Positions 52,480-57,341 of a stretch of DNA of 57,341 bases are shown piece by piece. Source of the stretch: Saprospiraceae bacterium (lineage in GTDB: Bacteria > Bacteroidota > Bacteroidia > Chitinophagales > Saprospiraceae); contig JADKGI010000024.1 in the NCBI GenBank assembly GCA_016722285.1, positions 1-57,341 on the forward strand, given 5' to 3'. How positions within the stretch are numbered: position 1 is the first letter of the stretch; every line of letters starts with the position of its first letter. The translations under genes were made by a program, and so were the position numbers. The notes under the pieces were generated by a model. It saw only the letters and a program-made list of their open reading frames with translations. It was not told the DNA's origin and ran no database searches.

Positions 52480-53932
52480 ACCAACATCCCTTTTAACTGT
52501 TCCAATAAATCGGCACGTTCTTTATCCAGTTCTTCAATTTGGCTGATAATAACCATAGGGTTTTCATAAATTTTTTCTTCATACACCACTTCTTTATACC
52601 TGTTGATACTCAGATCATACTTATTGTCCCTGATTTCTTGTGCAGGTACCAGAAACTTTATCTGTCCGCTTACGATCTGTTTCACCTGCTACATTTTGAT
52701 ACCTGTTTTACTATGTCCGGTATATCATTGGCTTTATCGGTTGGCGTTTATCATCCAGACTATAACCATCTGCTTTCATATCATAAACCATACATCATCT
52801 GTTCCACCACTATCCGTCTTCGTAAAAATCAATATCGCAGTACTCACCCCGGCATAAGGCTTAAACACACCACTTGGCATAGAGATCACCGCCTGTAGTC
52901 GTTGACGGTCTATGATTTCTTTGCGTATCTGCATATGTGCATTGCTACTACCAAAAAGTACACCATCGGGTACAATCACAGCAGCCCTGCCGCCCAGCTT
53001 CAGTCCACGCAGTATTAAAGCCAGAAATAGCAATTCTGTTTTTTTACTATCCACGATACTCAATATCTTCCCATCTACCGCATCCCTGTCCAGACTACCC
53101 TTAAACGGTGGATTAGCACATACCAGCGTCACTTCATTGACAAATGCGCCATTAGCTTCACAAGCGCATCCACATCCTGCAGATGCGGATTTTCTATACC
53201 ATGGAGTATGAGATTCATGGCACCGATACGTATCATCGTAGGGTCAAACTCCATACCCATAAACATCTTATCCTGAAAGTGTCGTCTCACATCTTCTCTC
53301 AGCAGCTCCTGTGCATAATGTTTTCTGACATAATCACTCACCGCCACATGAAACCCGCAGGTACCACTACTCGGATCACAAAGATATCTTCCAGCGTCGG
53401 TTGCACCATATCCACCATCATAGCGATGATATGCCTGGGTGTTCGGAACTGCCCATTCTGCCCTGCGGATGCAATCTTACTAAGCAAATACTCATACACA
53501 TCCCCTTTGGTATCGCGATCATACATATCTACATTGGAGAGCATTTCTACCACCTGTGCCAGTAGTCTTGGAGTAGGTATCATAAAAGTAGCCCCTTTCA
53601 TATACTTGGAGAAAAGCACTCCGATTCCCCACATTACGTAAAAAATCAAAAACCCCATCCTGCTGCGTAAACAACTTATGCATCACTTCAGGATCCATAT
53701 TTTTAAATCTGCTCCATCGCAGTGCCTGTTCACCCTCCTGATAGATAGCATCTTCTATGGGCGTCTTCAGCAGATTGGCCTTTTGCTCCTTTTGCGTCTG
53801 CAGCTCATCCAGTCTACGCAGGAATAGCAAATATGTCATCTGCTCTATCACCGTCAGCGGATTGGACAGTCCGCCTGTCCAGAATGCTTCCCATACCTTA
53901 TCTATCTGCGATCTTAATTCTCCTGTGATCAT
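52476..53932 (-). pseudogene. hsdM: Second type I DNA methyltransferase (M subunit), broken
   Basis: ~485 codons in at least five frame segments: RSQIDKVWEAFWTGGLSNPL (N-terminal helical domain), TPRLLAQVVEMLSNVDMYDRD, GDVYEYLLSKIASAGQNGQF, the SAM motif DPSSGTCGF (frame-shifted at ~53350), MFMGMEFDPTMIRIGAMNLI, the catalytic CANPPFKG, VIVPDGVLFGSS and PSGVFKPYAGVSTAILIF, and a C-terminal DKERADLLEQLKGMLV. It is clearly homologous to hsdM at 42193-43762 but divergent (TGGLSNPL against SGGISNPL), so it is a second system and not a duplicate. It starts 8 nt after the receiver-protein gene. Confidence 0.8.
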
Positions 53933-53940
53933 AAAATTAT

Positions 53941-55114
53941 TTATATTTCAATTTTAAAAACTCTTTTTTTTAACTTCACCGTGCGATTGTCGGTGTATTC
54001 TTCAATTTCAACTTGCAAAGCCATACTTTCGCATAAGGAGTATTTAGATACTAGGTGCGCTGGAATTATTGTGTTGGCTCCATTTATGTCTGGTTTGAAA
54101 AATGCATATCCTTTAAGTGAATTTATATTAATGACTGTGCCTTGAATGAATCCAATTGTGGAATCAAAAGTATCGGTAACGGCATCAACTTTTATCCAAT
54201 TTTCAGTTTTTGGATTAGTATCGACATACATTTTAAACCATACTAGCACATCTAATAGCTGAAAAAAACACTCTTTAAAAGGAAAGGTGTTTTTATAGTT
54301 TTAACATGCAAGTCAATGTCGGACCTATGAGATCCAGCTTGCGTAACTGACAAAATGCTTCTTAAGTAGTAGGCGATTTGTTTGGGCAGATGCGTATCTT
54401 CTAAATGCTGATAACCTTTTTCTGAAAAAAGTGAACCATCAGAACCCTTCCCCGTTAAAAACTTGCTGCTTTCATTCAAAGCCACACCCGGTGTAACAAA
54501 TTCAGGAAGTAAATTGAATTTATTAAAAGCAATAAAAGGTCTTCAACAATTTTTCTAATTGCGTTGAAGTGGTTATCAATATTCGTTTCATCAGTAACTT
54601 TCAGCAGGTTTAGAATATCCTGCCCTGCAAGTTCTCCAATATATTTTTCAGTACAAACATCAAAAACCCTTTTATAAGCATGCCTTATTTGAGTGTCCTC
54701 CTGATTTGAAGCAGCAAGTTTAATATCAGAAAACAATCGGTCAATCTCTTCATCACTTCCCTTTTTGTAAACGTTGGTAAAAGCCTTTTTGAAGGTTTTA
54801 TCTTCATATGCTTCAGCTTGTCCTGTAAGGACAAATACTTCAAATTTCTTTTTTGAGTTGAAGTAGTCGCTCTTTGGCTCTATGACATTATATGTGTCTT
54901 CCGTACCTTGAACATCATCTTCGTTTTCAAAAAATTTAGCATCAAGCAAAATACCGTCATAAAAAGGATAATTCCGCTCCAATTCATCCATGCCACTATT
55001 CAGTGATTTGAATGGAATCAAATTTATACCATTTCTTTTGCCCGGCCCTTTTGTTCCGCCAAGCGTTTCATGTTCATCATCTATCCATAAAATATTGTAA
55101 AATATATCTTCCAT
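53941..55114 (-). pseudogene. Receiver-domain protein with cold-shock-like C-terminus, two frameshifts
   Basis: Three frames join into ~390 residues. The N-terminal ~120 residues are a receiver domain with all key residues: the acidic pair in ILWIDDEHE, the phosphoacceptor in GILLDAKF, Thr in VFVLTGQ and Lys in NVYKKG. A helical middle part (PEFVTPGVALNESSKFL, LPKQIAYYLRSILSVTQAG) follows. The last ~70 residues (GTVININSLKGYAFFKPD, IIPAHLVSKYSL) resemble an OB-fold/cold-shock nucleic-acid-binding domain. Breaks are at ~54520-54540 (T run) and ~54263-54269 (T7); each needs one base. Its ATG lies 6 nt after the methyltransferase-kinase gene and it ends 8 nt before hsdM2. It is the probable phosphorylation partner of the fused kinase. 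Confidence 0.72.
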
Positions 55115-55120
55115 AATTAA

Positions 55121-57071
55121 TTAATCAATTTTATTGGAAATTGGAATTTGAAAATAACAAGGATAAAACGGGTCTTCATTCAATGATAGAATCCAATCCG
55201 GATTTTCAAAGTCAGTAGCAATTCTATGTATATCGTATCCTCCCAAACCACTACCAGCGCTAGATTCCTCGCTCTTTTAGCTTTTCACCTTTCAGTGCCA
55301 ACTTCTTAATCTTGAATTTAAATCTATTATTAGATAGTTCATTAATGATGATGTTAATGTCTGACAAAGAAATTAAATGCTTTTCATGTTCAGACAGAAC
55401 AAGACCATTTTCACCCTTTTCAAGAACATCTGTTATGAAATTTACATCCCGTTTAATTTCTTTAAGCACAGAAATAATATCAATATCATAAAATGTAGCG
55501 AATTCCTTATTTAATGGTTCAAAGCCTTCCTTTTTTTTATTCAAGAAGTCGAGTAGGTTGTCGGACCAATCAAGTATATTTTGTCTTGGTCTTCCTAATG
55601 TGTGTTTAATGAAGCGAACTCGTTGAATTGGTTAACAGATGTTCCATGAGCCAAAGCATTCCGTTCATCCTGAAGCATTTTAATCTTTTCCGATAACTCA
55701 TAAATACCTTGCATCTTGGCCCTTTGCTCTTCTAATGAAGGCAGTTTAATAACCACTTCCATTAAATCGTCCTTGCTGATGACTTGCATAGGACCAACAC
55801 CAATTCTATATGATTCTAATTGCTCTAAAACATAATCGGCATGAAGCTCATTGATTAAGTAGGCTTTATCAACAATTTTATCATTGACTCTGAATGCAAA
55901 AATATCTTGCCTCTTCAATATTGGCACATCTTTAAAGTCAAAGAAAGTCGGCTTTAAAGTTCTCCATCGTGATGCAACAAGTAAGCATGATTCAGATACA
56001 AGAGAACCATTACTTCTTAAATCGGTATCTTCAAGAGTTGACACATCTAAAGTAAAATCTATTTTGTCATCTTTTAAATCACGTACTGATAAGAGTTTTT
56101 CCGTTTTCAAGTTCATTCACTCTTTCTCTTACCATCTCAAGAATATCTCCAAGTTTTACACCACTAATTTTCTTTTGAAAATATCTGGGCAAATTTAGGT
56201 TGTAATGCATATCTTTGATTTTCTGCATACTCACCATTCTTATCGTTTCTGAGTCATTCTCTTTGTTATTTAAAAACTTGACCAACTCATAATCATTAAT
56301 TATAGACTCTTAACTGATATTTTTTTACAACAAACTTATCACCTTTAACAAACCTAACTTCCTCGGATGTTTTTATTCCTTTTTAGCACCAAAATTACTA
56401 TAGGAATACCTGTATTCAGCATGATTCCATCAGGTAATGAAATAATAGTTTCGAGAAGATCTCGCTTCAATAATGTATTCTCTTGTTCTTTGTTCTAATA
56501 CTCCCCTAGATAAAACCTTGCGGAAGTAAAAAGAATCAGATTCCCTTCACTATTTAGGATTTTAACCCTCTAGCGATTAAATAATGATCGATGGTTGAGT
56601 ATCAAAATAAGCATTTCTGTATTGATTTTCTAACCGCATTCCCCCATGGCGGATTCGCCACAATCAAGTCGAACTTTGCAGATTCATCAGGCCAATGCAA
56701 TATTGAATCCTCGCATACGTAATTTGAATTTTCCTTTCTCTTGTATGCTAAAAGTCTCAAAGCACCAAGTGCCCAGGCTTTTTGATTGAGTTCTTGCCCA
56801 AAATAATCTTGCACATTGTCAAGATATACGCCAAAAGAAGCTAAGCCGGCAAAGGATTATAAACCCTTGAATTGGGCGGTAAGTCTGCAAGAGCACAAAT
56901 AAAGCGGGTCAATTCAACCGGTTGAATATATTCACCAGCATATCTACCTTGAGATTGTGAAACCCTGTATAAAACATCATCAAAAACCTTGGCGAAATTC
57001 TCTTTTAAAAATTTATCGTCTAATTCGCAAAGAGTAGTATAAAATACGATTAATAAATTTTGATGAAGCAA
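55121..57071 (-). pseudogene. DNA methyltransferase - TRD - histidine kinase fusion, frameshifted
   Basis: About 650 codons in several frames with no room for separate genes. N6-adenine methyltransferase: GRYAGEYIQPVELTRFICAL, motif I NPFAG (one T missing at ~56852), FGQELNQKAWALGALRL, catalytic VANPPWG (~56650), LLKRDLLETIISLPDGIML, then YNLNLPRYFQ. A specificity-type TRD follows (~56116-55650; ASRWRTLKPTFFDFKD, IKLPSLEEQRAKMQGI). Then a dimerisation-like segment with an H-box-like KHTLGRPRQNILDW (~55590, one A missing), a long helix, and the kinase G box SAGSGLGGYDIHRI (~55245) ending FQIPISNKID. The N-box part of the kinase ATPase, ~90 residues, seems absent between 55260 and 55262. The TTG at 57071 is a provisional start; an ATG at 57103 is in another frame. 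Confidence 0.65.
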
Positions 57072-57248
57072 AGATAAATATCAAGTGTGCAGTTATAGTG
57101 CATAGGAAGAAGCTTTATAATTAATTTGACTTACAGAAAAATTATGATTGGCAAATATACCAATAAAATTGAAAGTAATTATAGAATATATCGATTACCA
57201 TATTTTGAAATAATTAAAGCAAACAAGCATTAAATACTACACCAAAGG

Positions 57249-57341
57249 TTATTTAAATCGCTGCTTTATATACTCATTCATTTGGCTGGGAGTCAATCTG
57301 GCTGCCGACCCGCCAGCCCTGATATAAAACTCTTCATCATT
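57249..57341 (-). CDS. 3' end of an AlbA/Schlafen-type ATP-binding protein
   Basis: The last 30 codons of a gene that enters from the right edge. They read NDEEFYIRAGGSAARLTPSQ then EYIKQRFK and a TAA. The FYIRxGxSxxxLxPSExxEYI form is typical of the end of AlbA_2 (Schlafen-like) DNA-binding/ATPase proteins of defence islands. It is only a fragment. It is separated from the methyltransferase fusion by ~180 nt that hold no other gene. Confidence 0.6.
   Translation of the reverse strand, partial: NDEEFYIRAGGSAARLTPSQMNEYIKQRFK

Overview
The window is AT-rich bacterial DNA that reads as Bacteroidota, most likely a Saprospiraceae-like member (inference). The evidence is type IX secretion (T9SS) C-terminal sorting tails of both type A and type B, a PorP/SprF outer-membrane protein, SprB-type repeats, and promoters that match the Bacteroidota TAnnTTTG element.

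Layout. 1-8.6 kb: secreted or lipid-anchored proteins (a T9SS cargo fragment, a lipocalin-like lipoprotein, a MORN-repeat protein, a LamG/C-lectin/cohesin/dockerin adhesin, a DUF3761 protein). 8.8-13.4 kb, minus strand: a signalling cluster in two operons, caspase-LytTR-FHA and membrane protein-acidic protein-FHA-PP2C phosphatase. 13.6-14.8 kb: an orphan HicB and a HigBA toxin-antitoxin pair. 15-31 kb, minus strand: a very large SprB/cohesin T9SS protein, a giant leucine-rich-repeat T9SS protein, and a PorP/SprF gene directly behind a transmembrane Ser/Thr kinase with a formylglycine-enzyme-like sensor. 31.8-37.4 kb, plus strand: a BNR-repeat and fibronectin-like repeat T9SS protein and a small FN3 protein. 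37.9-57.3 kb: a defence island. It holds a type I restriction system (hsdR, a DUF4062/ATPase gene, hsdM, hsdS) converging on a minus-strand series: partial AlbA-type gene, DNA methyltransferase-TRD-histidine-kinase fusion, receiver-OB protein, hsdM2, hsdS2, IS110 element, mcrB, mcrC.

Two observations stand out. (1) Five intergenic regions carry the same unannotated site, two TTTCATACA-like direct repeats exactly 21 bp apart with a TAnnTTTG-like -7 element 34-36 bp downstream. They precede the caspase/LytTR/FHA operon, the FHA/PP2C operon, the kinase/PorP operon and two secreted-protein genes. LytTR regulators bind paired repeats of this spacing, so the window looks like one autoregulated LytTR regulon joining kinase, phosphatase, phosphopeptide readers, caspase and T9SS surface proteins. 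(2) In the defence island a DNA methyltransferase appears fused to a target-recognition domain and a histidine-kinase module. It is followed 6 nt later by a receiver-domain protein with a cold-shock-like tail and 8 nt after that by hsdM2/hsdS2: a restriction-type locus apparently wired to two-component signalling. The IS110 element between the defence operons also has two consecutive stem-loops upstream of its transposase, laid out like a bridge RNA.

Many genes are broken by one-base indels, often in homopolymers, or by one in-frame stop. Breaks concentrate in repetitive genes and in the 43.8-57 kb island, while hsdR, the LamG protein, the signalling cluster and the transposase are intact. 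Some breaks may be assembly or basecalling errors and others real decay; the sequence alone cannot separate these. Where both halves of a broken gene are recognisable I annotate one locus and say where the frame changes.
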